Origin: Bog-473 sp963726005
GTDB lineage: Bacteria > Actinomycetota > Acidimicrobiia > Acidimicrobiales > RAAP-2
NCBI GenBank assembly: GCA_963726005.1
Contig: CAVSAT010000004.1
Location: 682,001-746,000 of the forward strand
Length of the DNA: 64,000 bases
Direction of reading: 5' to 3'
The position numbers and the translations under genes are program-made. This document shows positions 46,860 to 55,331 of the stretch, piece after piece; within the stretch, counting starts at the first letter, position 1; each line of letters begins with the position of its first letter. Under the pieces are notes generated by a model. That model was not told the DNA's origin. It saw nothing but the letters and a program-made list of their open reading frames with translations, and ran no database searches.

Positions 46860-48377
46860 ATGCGAGCGGCTTGGTTGAATCGGCATGCTTCACGTCGTGA
46901 CGCGGGCAGTGCGGGTCGAAAGTCCCGCCGGTTGCGCACCTTCGTGCAGGGGGGCTTGGCGTCAGTGCTGGCCGTCGCGGGGCTCGTCGTGTTCGCGACG
47001 GAGGCCTCCGCGCACAACAACCACTTCCAATCAGTGTCGGGGGTGTGCAACAGCGCACCGACTTTGGGAGCCGGGGCCACTGTCACTTGGACCCTGTACA
47101 ACGACTGGAACCAGTCCGAAACAGGTACCTTCTCGACGTCCCTAGGGACGCTGAGCACCGCCGCCCTCTCCATCGCAGCGTCACCGACGCAGAACGCAAC
47201 CCCGCCCGCTGCCTTGTCCCAGACGTTTACGCAGACGCTGAGCGCCGCAGACCTGGCGGCCCTCACGCCGAGCTCGACCATCAGCGTGAGCTGGAGCGCG
47301 ACGTGGACCGACGGGACGCATCAGACCGGCACGCTGTCCACGACGCTAGCGGCGCTCGGGCTGTCAAATGGCTGCGTCTCGCCAAAGACGACCCCGACCA
47401 TTGCGACGACGCTGGTACCGCCCAGCAGCCCCACGATCAGCAACAGCTGGGGCGACTCGGCGACGGTCACGGGTAGCGAGGGCGGCGCCGCCCCCGCGGG
47501 ATCCGTGAGCTTCCAAGTGTGCCAGGCGTCCGCGTCACCTTCCTCGTCGTCGACGTGCGCCACCGGTGGTTCCCTTGTGGGCACCGTGGCTAGCCCGACC
47601 ACTTCGAGCGGGAACGCTTCGACTTACAACCTGGGGACCACTTACACGCCACCGAGTGAGGGCACCTTCTGCTTCTACGCGGTCTACGCGCCGACCGCGA
47701 GCGAGAGCTACCTGACGGCGTCGGGACCCGCCGAGTGCTTCTCGGTGACGGCGCCGAACTTCACGGTGGTCAAGACGGACGTGCCGACATCGGGCACCTC
47801 CGTGGCGCCCGGGTCGACCATTGCCTACACCGTTGCCGTCAAGAACGTCGGCGACGGGGCCGGATCGGCGACGGTCACTGACGCCGTGCCGTCGTCCCTG
47901 ACCGTCAAGGGCACCCCCGCCTGTGCGGTGACCGCACCGGACACCTGCTCTGTGCTGAACCCGAGCGGGAGCACCTGGACCTTCACGGTGAGTCTGGCCG
48001 CCGGTGACAGTGCCACCGTCACCTTCTCCGCCACCGTGGCGTCGAACGCGACGGGCAGCATCACGAACACCGCGACCATCACCACCGGGCCGTGCACCAC
48101 GGCAGCGGGTTGCTCGTCGTCCGTCACGAACCCGATCATCACCACCGCAGCTGCCGTGGTGACGCCGACTGCGACGCCGACGACACCGGCGACGACACCG
48201 GCGACGACCCCGACCACGACGCCGCCCACGACGTCGCCGGCGACGATCGCCTTGACCGGTGCGATGTTGTCCCAGGAGTGGATGGCCGGCCTGGCCGCCC
48301 TGATCCTGGGTTCGGGTCTCGTGCTGCTCGCCCGCTGGCGCCGGCGCAGCCCCGGGCACGCGGTGTCGAACAAGTAG
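46860..48377 (+). CDS. cell-wall-anchored surface protein (DUF11-type)
   Basis: The ATG follows a GGACGAGGCGG region. The signal peptide (GGLASVLAVAGLVVFATEASA) precedes 505 residues in all. The N-terminal ~170 residues form a domain I do not recognise (NNHFQSVSGVCN onward). Next come an Ig-like segment with paired Cys (SVSFQVCQAS ... FCFYAVYAPT) and one DUF11-type domain (TIAYTVAVKNVGDGAGSATV). A Thr/Pro repeat spacer (TPTTPATTPATTPTTT) and a tail (IALTGAMLSQEWMAGLAAL, then ARWRRR) complete it. The tail matches the upstream paralogue closely, so both probably use the same sortase-like or membrane anchoring. LTG replaces the usual LPxTG. Confidence 0.78.
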   Translation: MRAAWLNRHASRRDAGSAGRKSRRLRTFVQGGLASVLAVAGLVVFATEASAHNNHFQSVSGVCNSAPTLGAGATVTWTLYNDWNQSETGTFSTSLGTLSTAALSIAASPTQNATPPAALSQTFTQTLSAADLAALTPSSTISVSWSATWTDGTHQTGTLSTTLAALGLSNGCVSPKTTPTIATTLVPPSSPTISNSWGDSATVTGSEGGAAPAGSVSFQVCQASASPSSSSTCATGGSLVGTVASPTTSSGNASTYNLGTTYTPPSEGTFCFYAVYAPTASESYLTASGPAECFSVTAPNFTVVKTDVPTSGTSVAPGSTIAYTVAVKNVGDGAGSATVTDAVPSSLTVKGTPACAVTAPDTCSVLNPSGSTWTFTVSLAAGDSATVTFSATVASNATGSITNTATITTGPCTTAAGCSSSVTNPIITTAAAVVTPTATPTTPATTPATTPTTTPPTTSPATIALTGAMLSQEWMAGLAALILGSGLVLLARWRRRSPGHAVSNK

Positions 48378-48414
48378 CCGGATCGAAGAGGACGGTATCT
48401 CGGGAGCAGCGATT

Positions 48415-48451
48415 CTCCTTCTGAGTGGGAGCGATTCCCGCTCAGAAGGAG
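48415..48451. terminator. bidirectional terminator between surface gene and glpK
   Basis: CTCCTTCTGAGTGGGA pairs with TCCCGCTCAGAAGGAG (one G-T wobble) around a GCGA loop. It ends the surface gene and overlaps the last codons of the convergent glpK. Confidence 0.8.
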
Positions 48452-49947
48452 ATGCCCGAGAGCTCCGGGATCGTGCCTTCGGCCTTCGCCCTCGCCGCCA
48501 GCCAGCGTTCGCGGTCGGCGGCGCGACCGGCATCGTCACCCGTAGGCTCAACGGTTCGCCGGGGCGAGAAGGTGCTCGCGAGCTCCTCGGTCGACGCGTA
48601 GTTGCCGACTGCCAGCCCGGCCAAGAGGCCGGCGCCGAGCGCGGTTGCTTCCAGGACGGGTGAGACCTCGACGGGCCGCCCGATGACCCGGGCGAGTGCC
48701 TCGACGAATACGCTGTTGTCCGACATTCCGCCGTCGATGCGCAGGGCCGCGATCGGGTGGCCACTGTCCCGCTCCGAGGCCTCCACGAGGTCCGCACCCC
48801 GGTGAGCCACGCCCTCGAGGACGGCTCGGGCGATCTCTGGACGCCCTGATCCCCTGGTGAGCCCGACCAGGGTGCCCCGGGCTCCGAAATCCCAGACCGG
48901 GGTTCCCAGGCCGAGGAGGGCCGGTACGAACCACACGTCCCCAGCCGTCGCACACTGCGCGGCCAACGTCTCGGACTCGTGCGCGGCCGTGATGAGCCCG
49001 AGATCGTCCCGCAGCCATTCGACGGCGGTGCCGGCCGACAACATGACGGCCTCGGTGCCCCAGGTCGCGTGCCCGGCCACCCGGAAGGCGACGATCGGGA
49101 ACGTCCCCGCCGCCCCTCGGCCCGCGAAGGCGGGCACGTGGCCCGGCCCGGTGCACTGGTCCAGCATCCCGCCCGTCCCGAAGGTCGCCTTGGCGAGCCC
49201 CGGCAACGTGCAGCCCTGGCCGACGAGAGAGGCTTGCTGGTCACCGGCGATCCCGCAGATGGGCGGGGCGCCGGGGAGCGCGGTCGCCGCGCCGACGGCA
49301 CCGGACGAGTCGACGATCCGCGGCATCATCGGCAGCGGGATCCTGAGCTTGCGCAACAAGGGCTCGTCCCATCCGATGGTGGCCGGCTCGACCAGTGCGG
49401 TCACCGCGGCATTGGTGGCGTCCGTAACGTGGAGCGCATCGGAGCCCGCCTCGGCGGCCCGCGAGAGCGTCCACGCCACCCAGCTGTCGACCGTGCCGAA
49501 ACACAGCTCTCCCCGCTCGGCGCGCGTCCGTTCGGGATCGACCTCGTCGAGGATCGCCATCAATTTGGTGGCCGATGCGTTTGGCGCCAGGCGGATCCCT
49601 TCGCCCTGCAGGACGAGGCAGGTGCCGACGGTACGCAAGTCCTGCCAGCCGATGCCCGGGGCGACCGGCCGTCCGGTCGAGCGCTCCCACACGATGCTCG
49701 AGGCTCGCTGGTTGGCGATGCCGACCCCGGCCACCGGGCCCGCGTCCCGCAGCGCCGCGTGGGCCAAGGAGAGCACGGCGTCGGCCAACCGCACGGCGTC
49801 GAACTCGACCAGGCCGGGCGCCGGTGAGTCGGGCAGCAGACGGACGTGATGTTCGTGCTCGACGGTGGCGTCGGGTCGCACGATGGCGGTGCGCACGCCC
49901 GATGTTCCGACATCTATGACGAGGATGCTGCCCCCCGATGCACTCAT
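48442..49947 (-). CDS. glpK: glycerol kinase (FGGY family)
   Basis: It phosphorylates glycerol with ATP to sn-glycerol 3-phosphate. Family features are the ATPase phosphate-1 loop (ILVIDVGTSGVRTAIV), ANQRASSIVWERSTG, WQDLRT, GTVDSWVAWTLS, GWDEPLLRKLRIPLPMMP, ICGIAGDQQASLVGQGC and TFGTGGMLDQCTG. The C-terminal ATPase region is ALRIDGGMSDNSVFVEALA and LEATALGAGLLAGLAVG. The GDQQA and GTVDSW segments favour glycerol kinase over other FGGY kinases. Length of 501 aa is normal. Its ATG overlaps the stop of the AgpS-like gene (ATGA), so it is the last gene of a coupled three-gene operon. Confidence 0.9.
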   Translation of the reverse strand: MSASGGSILVIDVGTSGVRTAIVRPDATVEHEHHVRLLPDSPAPGLVEFDAVRLADAVLSLAHAALRDAGPVAGVGIANQRASSIVWERSTGRPVAPGIGWQDLRTVGTCLVLQGEGIRLAPNASATKLMAILDEVDPERTRAERGELCFGTVDSWVAWTLSRAAEAGSDALHVTDATNAAVTALVEPATIGWDEPLLRKLRIPLPMMPRIVDSSGAVGAATALPGAPPICGIAGDQQASLVGQGCTLPGLAKATFGTGGMLDQCTGPGHVPAFAGRGAAGTFPIVAFRVAGHATWGTEAVMLSAGTAVEWLRDDLGLITAAHESETLAAQCATAGDVWFVPALLGLGTPVWDFGARGTLVGLTRGSGRPEIARAVLEGVAHRGADLVEASERDSGHPIAALRIDGGMSDNSVFVEALARVIGRPVEVSPVLEATALGAGLLAGLAVGNYASTEELASTFSPRRTVEPTGDDAGRAADRERWLAARAKAEGTIPELSGISF

Positions 49948-51455
49948 GCCCAGGGCGCGGGTCCGAAGGGTGAGGCCAGTCCGAATTTCCCCGGGTTGAG
50001 GATGCCGTGGGGATCAAACGTCGCCTTGAGCCCTCGGAGGACCTCGAAACCCGACCCGAGGGCGCGCGGCAGGAAGCGGGAACGGTTCAACCCGATGCCG
50101 TGGTGATGGCTGATGGCTGCGTGATGCGCCAGCGTGACGTCGGTGACGGCATCCCACGCGTCGCGGTAATAGCGCTCCCGCCATTCGTCGTCACCATCGG
50201 GGCCCCTCCCAGCGAACGTGAAGTACAGGCAGGCGCCGTCGGTGTAGGCGTGTGACTGGTGGGCCGACGCGGCCAGCGTTCCGTCGATCGCCGTGAGCGC
50301 GTCGACCACGTCCTCGAAGAGGCCGGGGAGCGCGGCCCACCGGCCCGACACCTCGACCGTGTCCACCACGATGCCGGCGCGCCAGAGCGGGGCCAGTGCG
50401 GACACGTCGTTGCGGTGCTCCAGCCAACGCTGCACCAGATCGTCGTCGAGGGGATGTGCGCCGGCATCCCTCGAACACTCGTCGTCGACGACCGCAAGGG
50501 TGCTCGCCACGATGTGCGGATCGGCTTCGTCGAGCACGATGAGCAGGTTCGTGTCGGATTGCTCGAAGTTGCGCGCCGACTCAGCCTGGTCGTAGAGACG
50601 GAGGACCGCAGGCGTCGCGCCGCGACGGAGGATCCTGCGGCAGGCCTCGAGTCCCGCCACGAACGTGGTGAACCCCAAGGCGCGGCGCTCCTGGGCCTTC
50701 GGCAACGGGTGAACGCGGAGACGGGCCTCGGTGATGACGCCGAGCGTGCCCTCACTGCCCACGAAGAGCTGGGTCAGATTCGGCCCGGTTGCCGCGCGGG
50801 GAGCCCGGCCCTCGGTGTGCACGACGCGGCCGTCTGCGAGCACCACCTCGAGGCCCAGGACCATGTCCTCGATCTTCCCGTAGCGGGTCGAGTACTGCCC
50901 TGCACCCCGGCAGGCCAGCCAGCCACCGACGGTGGAGAGGTCCATGGACTGGGGCCAATGTCCAAGGGTGTAGCCGTCTCCCACCGCGCCGAGTGCAACC
51001 TCGAGGTCGGGGCCGAAGGTGCCGGCCCGGACGTCCGCCGTGAGGGACGTCTCGTCGACGTCAATCAACCCCGTCATCGCTGTCATGTCGAGGGCGATGC
51101 CACCGTGCACCGGCACCGACCCTCCGCAGACACCGCTGCGGCCTGCGGCTGCGGTCACCGGCACGCGGGCGTCGTCGGAGGCGGCCAGCACACCGCTCAC
51201 CTGTTCGGTCGACGTCGGCCGGACTACGGCCGCCGGCCGCTGTGGGACTCCTCCCTCGGCGGCCCAACCGATGGCGAGGGGCCACCAGTCGCGCCCGGCC
51301 TCGGCCCTGGTGTCGTCGTCGGTGAGGACAGTTGTGCCGGTCGACGCGATGCGGTCGAGCAGCGCAGGCGGAACCGAGGCGGTCGCGGCGCCGAGGCGGT
51401 CGTGGACATCTCCGGCCGGTGCGTCGATCGGCGTGACGGGAGTCGGTTCGGTCAC
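49944..51455 (-). CDS. FAD-linked oxidase, alkyl-DHAP synthase-like
   Basis: This flavoenzyme belongs to the VAO/PCMH fold. The FAD-binding domain is seen in RPAAVVRPTSTEQVSGVLAA, PVTAAAGRSGVCGGSVPVHG, TVGGWLACRGAGQYSTRYGK, and FVGSEGTLGVITEARLRVHP. The cap domain and C-terminus carry HHHGIGLNRSRFLPRALG and FDPHGILNPGKFG. The overall order and the HHHGIG segment match alkyldihydroxyacetonephosphate synthase, which makes ether lipids in eukaryotes, but glycolate/lactate-type oxidases are close relatives. It starts at a GTG overlapping the glpD stop and ends on the glpK start. This context ties it to glycerol 3-phosphate or DHAP (inference). Confidence 0.85.
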   Translation of the reverse strand: MTEPTPVTPIDAPAGDVHDRLGAATASVPPALLDRIASTGTTVLTDDDTRAEAGRDWWPLAIGWAAEGGVPQRPAAVVRPTSTEQVSGVLAASDDARVPVTAAAGRSGVCGGSVPVHGGIALDMTAMTGLIDVDETSLTADVRAGTFGPDLEVALGAVGDGYTLGHWPQSMDLSTVGGWLACRGAGQYSTRYGKIEDMVLGLEVVLADGRVVHTEGRAPRAATGPNLTQLFVGSEGTLGVITEARLRVHPLPKAQERRALGFTTFVAGLEACRRILRRGATPAVLRLYDQAESARNFEQSDTNLLIVLDEADPHIVASTLAVVDDECSRDAGAHPLDDDLVQRWLEHRNDVSALAPLWRAGIVVDTVEVSGRWAALPGLFEDVVDALTAIDGTLAASAHQSHAYTDGACLYFTFAGRGPDGDDEWRERYYRDAWDAVTDVTLAHHAAISHHHGIGLNRSRFLPRALGSGFEVLRGLKATFDPHGILNPGKFGLASPFGPAPWA

Positions 51456-53131
51456 GGGAGGTCGAGCCCGGCGGTCAGGAGCTCCTTCTGGCACGACCCG
51501 GTGTACCGGGCAACCTGCTCGGCTGCTTCCTGCTCCCCCAGCCCATGTCCGGCGCGATGAGGTTGGCAATGGTGGCGGCCGCGGACATCGTGGCGTGTGC
51601 CCGCTGGATCGTCGCCCGAGTCCGCCGTGAGAGGACGTCGTCGAGGGTCCGCGCCATCTCCTCGCGTGCTGCGTAGACGAACTCCGCACCGGTGTAGGGC
51701 AGCCCCGCCACCACCGGTTCGAGCAGTTCGGGGCGGCCGTCGGCGACGGCCAGGACGTCGGCCGACTCTGTCCCGTAGCGACCGAGCAGGCGCCCGCGGG
51801 GTTGGGCCATCGTCACGGGGTCGCGGGTCCTGGTCGTGGCGCCCATGAGAGGAAGGGACTTGGTCACGCAGCGCCGGCGACGGGGGGACTCGCCGAGGCG
51901 GCCGACCACGGCGTCCACCGTGTCCTGCGCCATCTTGCGGTAGGTCGTGAGCTTGCCGCCGGTGACCGTCACGACGCCATGGGCCGACGTGCTGACGGTG
52001 TGGCGGCGAGAAAGGTCGGCCGTGCGCTCCGAGACGTGTCCACCCTTGGCCGGCGGGGCGAGTAGGGGGCGCAGCCCGGCCCAGACACCGGTCACGTCGG
52101 CGCGGGTGAGCTGGGAGGTGGTGAGGTTGTTCGCCGCGTCCAGCAGGTAGTCCACGTCCTCGGGTGTGCAGGCCGGATCGTCCAGCGGGCCCGAGTAGTC
52201 GGTGTCCGTCGTGCCGAGGTAGACGAGGTCGGTCCCGGGCCAGGACACGACGAAGATGGAGCGCCTGTCCTTGGGCACGGGTATGACCGCAGCGATGTCG
52301 CACGGCAGGCGATCGGCCGGCACCGTGACGTGCACGCCCTTGGCCGGGCGGATGGCGTGGGGGTCCCTGCCCTCGTCGAGGGTGCGGACCACGTCGGCCC
52401 AGACGCCGGTGGCGTTGACCACGACCCGGGCGCGGATCGGGAACTCGCTCGTCTGATCGTCGGGCACCGGGCGCACGACGGCCCCTCGGGCCGATCCGTC
52501 GTCGCCGCTCGCGAGGCTGACGACCGGCGTGTAATTGGCCACCACGGCGCCGAACTCGAACGCCGCCGTGCGGGCGAGGGTGAGCGTCAGGCGGGCGTCG
52601 TCCGCCCGTGCGTCGAAGTACAGAAAACCGGCCACGAGGTGGTCGGTGTTCAGAGTCGGGAGATGGGCCAGGGCCTCGTCCCTGCTCGACCTCCCGGTGT
52701 CGCTCGCCGATGCGCCATCCGCCGGTGAGGTCGTACATCCAGAGTGCGGTCGCGTAGGAGCGGGCAACGGCCTTGGAGGCGACGCCGTCACGCCCGAAGA
52801 GCGGGATCAAGAAGGGCAGCGGCGAGACGAGGTGCGGCGCGTTGTCGAGCAGGCGTTGCCGTTCGGCCAGGTTCTCGTAGACGAGGCGGAACTCGCGCTG
52901 TTGGAGATAGCGGATGCCGCCGTGAACCATCTTCGACGACTTGGACGACGTCCCCGACGCGAAGTCGCCCTTCTCCACCAGGGCGGTCCGCAGGCCGCGG
53001 CTGGCCGCATCGAGGGCAACGCCTGCGCCAGTGACCCCGCCCCCGATGACCAGCACGTCGAACTCCTCGTCGGCAAGGCGGCGCAGCGCGTCGTCGCGGC
53101 GAAAGGGGTGCACCGAGCAAGCCTGCCACAT
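51452..53131 (-). CDS. glpD: FAD-dependent glycerol-3-phosphate dehydrogenase, two frame breaks
   Basis: This membrane-associated enzyme oxidises glycerol 3-phosphate to DHAP and feeds quinones. The FAD loop is DVLVIGGGVTGAGVALDAAS, followed by TALVEKGDFASGTSSKSSKM and HGGIRYLQQREFRLVYENL. The frame is lost by one extra G near 52680 and resumes as DEALAHLPTLN. It continues with VVVNATGVWADVVRTLDEG, KGVHVTVPADRLP, FVVSWPGTDLVYLGTTDTDY and VVTVTGGKLTTYRKMAQDTV. It is lost again by one missing G in a GGGGG run near 51535, before EQEAAEQVARYTGS. Opposite single-G errors in an otherwise well conserved protein suggest sequence errors. ATG 53131 is the chosen start. It leads the glycerol operon. Confidence 0.82.
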   Translation of the reverse strand: MWQACSVHPFRRDDALRRLADEEFDVLVIGGGVTGAGVALDAASRGLRTALVEKGDFASGTSSKSSKMVHGGIRYLQQREFRLVYENLAERQRLLDNAPHLVSPLPFLIPLFGRDGVASKAVARSYATALWMYDLTGGWRIGERHREVEQGRGPGPSPDSEHRPPRGRFSVLRRTGGRRPPDAHPRPHGGVRVRRRGGQLHAGRQPRERRRRIGPRGRRAPGARRSDERVPDPRPGRGQRHRRLGRRGPHPRRGQGPPRHPPGQGRARHGAGRSPAVRHRCGHTRAQGQALHLRRVLARDRPRLPRHDGHRLLGPAGRSGLHTRGRGLPAGRGEQPHHLPAHPRRRDRCLGRAAPPTRPAGQGWTRLGAHGRPFSPPHRQHVGPWRRDGHRRQAHDLPQDGAGHGGRRGRPPRRVPPSPALRDQVPSSHGRHDQDPRPRDDGPTPRAPARSLRDRVGRRPGRRRRPPRTARTGGGGAALHRCGVRLRSTRGDGADPRRRPLTADSGDDPAGTRHDVRGRHHCQPHRAGHGLGEQEAAEQVARYTGSCQKELLTAGLDLP

Positions 53132-53371
53132 CCACCGCGCGGCGCTTCCTGGCTGGTCGGCTGCCGTCCGGATAGTCCCGGCTGTGCAGCACATGGCGTA
53201 GTACGGCACGGTCGCCCGCGTTGGCGGACGCGGGCAGAGCGCGCGCACTTGGGCGTCTTCGACGAGTGAGGACCTCGATCGTGTGGGCGACGAGCGCCCC
53301 CTTCAGCATGGTCGGCAGGGCGAGCGGCACCGTCACCGCGCCATGTACGCGTCGGGACCTACGGTGCCGCC
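53132..53371. other. divergent promoter region
   Basis: These 240 bases separate glpD (leftward) and the DUF3293 gene (rightward). I see no further gene or clear operator. Confidence 0.35.
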
Positions 53372-53827
53372 GTGGAGGTGTCGCCGGAAGACCCCTGGGC
53401 GGCCTACGCGCGGACGGTGGTCGAGATCCGTCGTCCCGGCGAGGCGGACATCGTGGTCCGGCCGGCCCCGCCGGGGCGGTCGGGTGCATGGCCGTGGGAA
53501 ACCTCGCTTCCGGTGCACATCCTGACCGCGTGGGACCCGGGCGAAGAACGTCCGGGCGACCAGGAGAATCGCGTCCAACAGGCGGCGCTCGAGGCTGACT
53601 TGCGCCACGTGACGCACGACCTGTGGAGCGCCGTGGGCGTCGACCCCCTGTCGGGCCACCGGGAGGAGGGGGTGGCCGTCTCGGGCGTCACCCACGCGGT
53701 GGCCCGCGTGCTCGGAGCCCGCTACCGGCAGGACGCGATCTTCGTCTGGACTCCGGACGCGTGGGTCATCTCGGCGTGCAACGGGGGACGGCGCGTCGTA
53801 CTCGGATGGTCTGTGACACCGCCCTGA
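53372..53827 (+). CDS. DUF3293 domain protein
   Basis: The 151-residue protein starts at a GTG. It has the DUF3293 pattern: VHILTAWDPGEERPGDQENR (threonine/alanine-Trp-Asp/Asn-Pro then N..R), a leucine-spaced helix with LEADLRHVTHDLWSAVGVDP, a GHREEGVAVSGVTHAVARVL strand-helix, and a closing QDAIFVWTPDAWVISACNG. Members are small cytoplasmic proteins without an established function. It is divergent from the glycerol operon and not obviously part of the PadR unit downstream. Confidence 0.75.
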   Translation: MEVSPEDPWAAYARTVVEIRRPGEADIVVRPAPPGRSGAWPWETSLPVHILTAWDPGEERPGDQENRVQQAALEADLRHVTHDLWSAVGVDPLSGHREEGVAVSGVTHAVARVLGARYRQDAIFVWTPDAWVISACNGGRRVVLGWSVTPP

Positions 53828-53885
53828 CCCGGGCATGGGCTGCCGACGCGGCTCCACCGTCGGTCGGCGGGGCCATTGGCCGCAT

Positions 53886-53906
53886 CTACTACGTACTACG
53901 TAGTAG
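53886..53906. promoter_or_regulatory. palindromic operator upstream of the PadR gene
   Basis: CTACTACGTA.TACGTAGTAG is nearly a perfect palindrome (one central mismatch) that ends ten bases before the PadR start. It is AT-rich in a GC-rich setting and is a likely autoregulatory PadR site overlapping the promoter. Confidence 0.65.
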
Positions 53907-53916
53907 TGTGGACGGC

Positions 53917-54279
53917 ATGACACGCCGCTCCGCAGCGAAGGGCGGCCTGGGGCGCAGCAACGAGCCCCCGGTCCTGATCCTGACCAGCCTGGCCGGCGGG
54001 CCCAAGCACGGGTACGCGCTGACCAAGGACATCGAGCAGTTTGCCGGGGCCACCCTCGGGCCCGGCACCCTCTACGGCGCCATCGCCCGCCTCGAGGAGC
54101 GGGGGCTCATAGAGCCCGAGCCGGTGGGGAGCGACGAGCGCCGCCGCCCCTACCGCATCACCGGCGCCGGCCGGATGGCGCTCGAGGGGGCCGTCCGCGA
54201 GATGCGCGTGCTGGCCGACGAGGGTGCGACCCGGCTCGGCATCATCGTCGACCTGCCGGGTCTCGGGGCGCTCTCGTGA
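53917..54279 (+). CDS. PadR-family transcriptional regulator
   Basis: The 120-residue winged-helix protein starts at an ATG just beyond a palindrome. Family features are EPPVLILTSLAGGPKHGYAL (helix 1-2), TKDIEQFAGATLGPGTLYGA (recognition helix with GTLYGAIARLEERGLI), EPVGSDERRRPYRITGAGRM (wing) and a C-terminal dimerisation helix. PadR proteins usually repress their own operon and release DNA when they bind a small molecule or signal. Its stop overlaps the GTG of the downstream membrane protein, so it probably controls that gene. Confidence 0.88.
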   Translation: MTRRSAAKGGLGRSNEPPVLILTSLAGGPKHGYALTKDIEQFAGATLGPGTLYGAIARLEERGLIEPEPVGSDERRRPYRITGAGRMALEGAVREMRVLADEGATRLGIIVDLPGLGALS

Positions 54280-55223
54280 GGGCAGACCCGTACAGGCGGA
54301 TGATCCTCTGGTACCCGCCAGAGTGGCGCGAGCGCTACGGCCCCGAGATGACGGCCCTGTTGGAGGACAGCTACCCGAAGCCCGGAGCGGTGCCGTGGCG
54401 CGCCCGGATGGGACTCCTCCGATCGGGCCTGGCCGAACGGGCGCGAGCGGCGGGCCTCTACGGCCCGGCGCCCGGTCCCGCGGAGCAGGTGCGCGCCGGC
54501 TCGGTCCTGGTTCTCTGCGGGTGGGCCCTGTTCCTGGTCGCGGGCGCGATCTTCGCCAAGTTCGCCGACAATTGGTCCGTCGCGGCGCCGAGCACGGCGA
54601 GATGGGTGGCCAGTGACAGCTACGACGCCGTCGCGGTCCTCGCCGCCCTGGGTTGCGCGCTGGTCGCTCTGGCCGGGTTGCTGGCGGTCCCTCCGCTGGC
54701 TCGTCTCGTGCGCGACGGGAGGTGGGAATTGGTGCGACGACCCGTGCGACGAGCGATGGTGTCGGGGGGCGTCGCCGTGGTGTTGTTCGGTGGCGCCCTG
54801 GCCTGGGCGCATCGCCTGAGTCAGCACGATCGAAATGGCGGCCTCGCAATCTACGGCGCCCTCTTCGTGGTCGTGTGCCTGGCTGCCGTCGGGGCCGTCC
54901 TCTTCGCCACGGCCGCGGCGGCGTCCGTCGCCCGCCACGTTGAGCTCCCATCCCGCGTGTTGCGGGTGCTGGGGCTCATTGCGCTGACCTTGTCGGGTGT
55001 CATGGCGCTGCTGCTGGCCGGTGTCGCCCTGTGGTGGTCGTGGGTTGCGTTGCACGCTCCGGACGTACTCCTGAACGGCATCGGCAACGGCATCGTCTAC
55101 ACCTCCGACGTGGCGCCCCCTTCGCTGGTGGCAGCCGGAGTTCTGTTGCTGTCGGGCCTGCTCCTGGCCTTCGGAGGCACGCGGCGGGTGGCCCGGTCGT
55201 GGCGTGGCCTCGACGCCGCCTGA
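54276..55223 (+). CDS. multi-spanning membrane protein in a PadR operon
   Basis: The start GTG overlaps the PadR stop. The 315-residue protein begins with a soluble motif, YPPEWRERYGPEMTALLEDS, often found at the N-terminus of membrane proteins paired with PadR regulators. About seven hydrophobic helices follow (VLVLCGWALFLVAGAIFA, AVLAALGCALVALAGLLAV, AMVSGGVAVVLFGGALAWA, YGALFVVVCLAAVGAVLF and others). No transporter or enzyme motif is visible. Its control by PadR suggests a role in envelope stress or export of a toxic compound (inference). Confidence 0.7.
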   Translation: MRADPYRRMILWYPPEWRERYGPEMTALLEDSYPKPGAVPWRARMGLLRSGLAERARAAGLYGPAPGPAEQVRAGSVLVLCGWALFLVAGAIFAKFADNWSVAAPSTARWVASDSYDAVAVLAALGCALVALAGLLAVPPLARLVRDGRWELVRRPVRRAMVSGGVAVVLFGGALAWAHRLSQHDRNGGLAIYGALFVVVCLAAVGAVLFATAAAASVARHVELPSRVLRVLGLIALTLSGVMALLLAGVALWWSWVALHAPDVLLNGIGNGIVYTSDVAPPSLVAAGVLLLSGLLLAFGGTRRVARSWRGLDAA

Positions 55224-55331
55224 GCACGGCCGCGGCGCCGAATTGTGTTCAGGGCGGCACGGAACGCGCCGATGTGCCTCGAGCAGGCCGACGGGACGCG
55301 CCGGCAGGCGCCGTTCGACGAGGAAGGGCCG

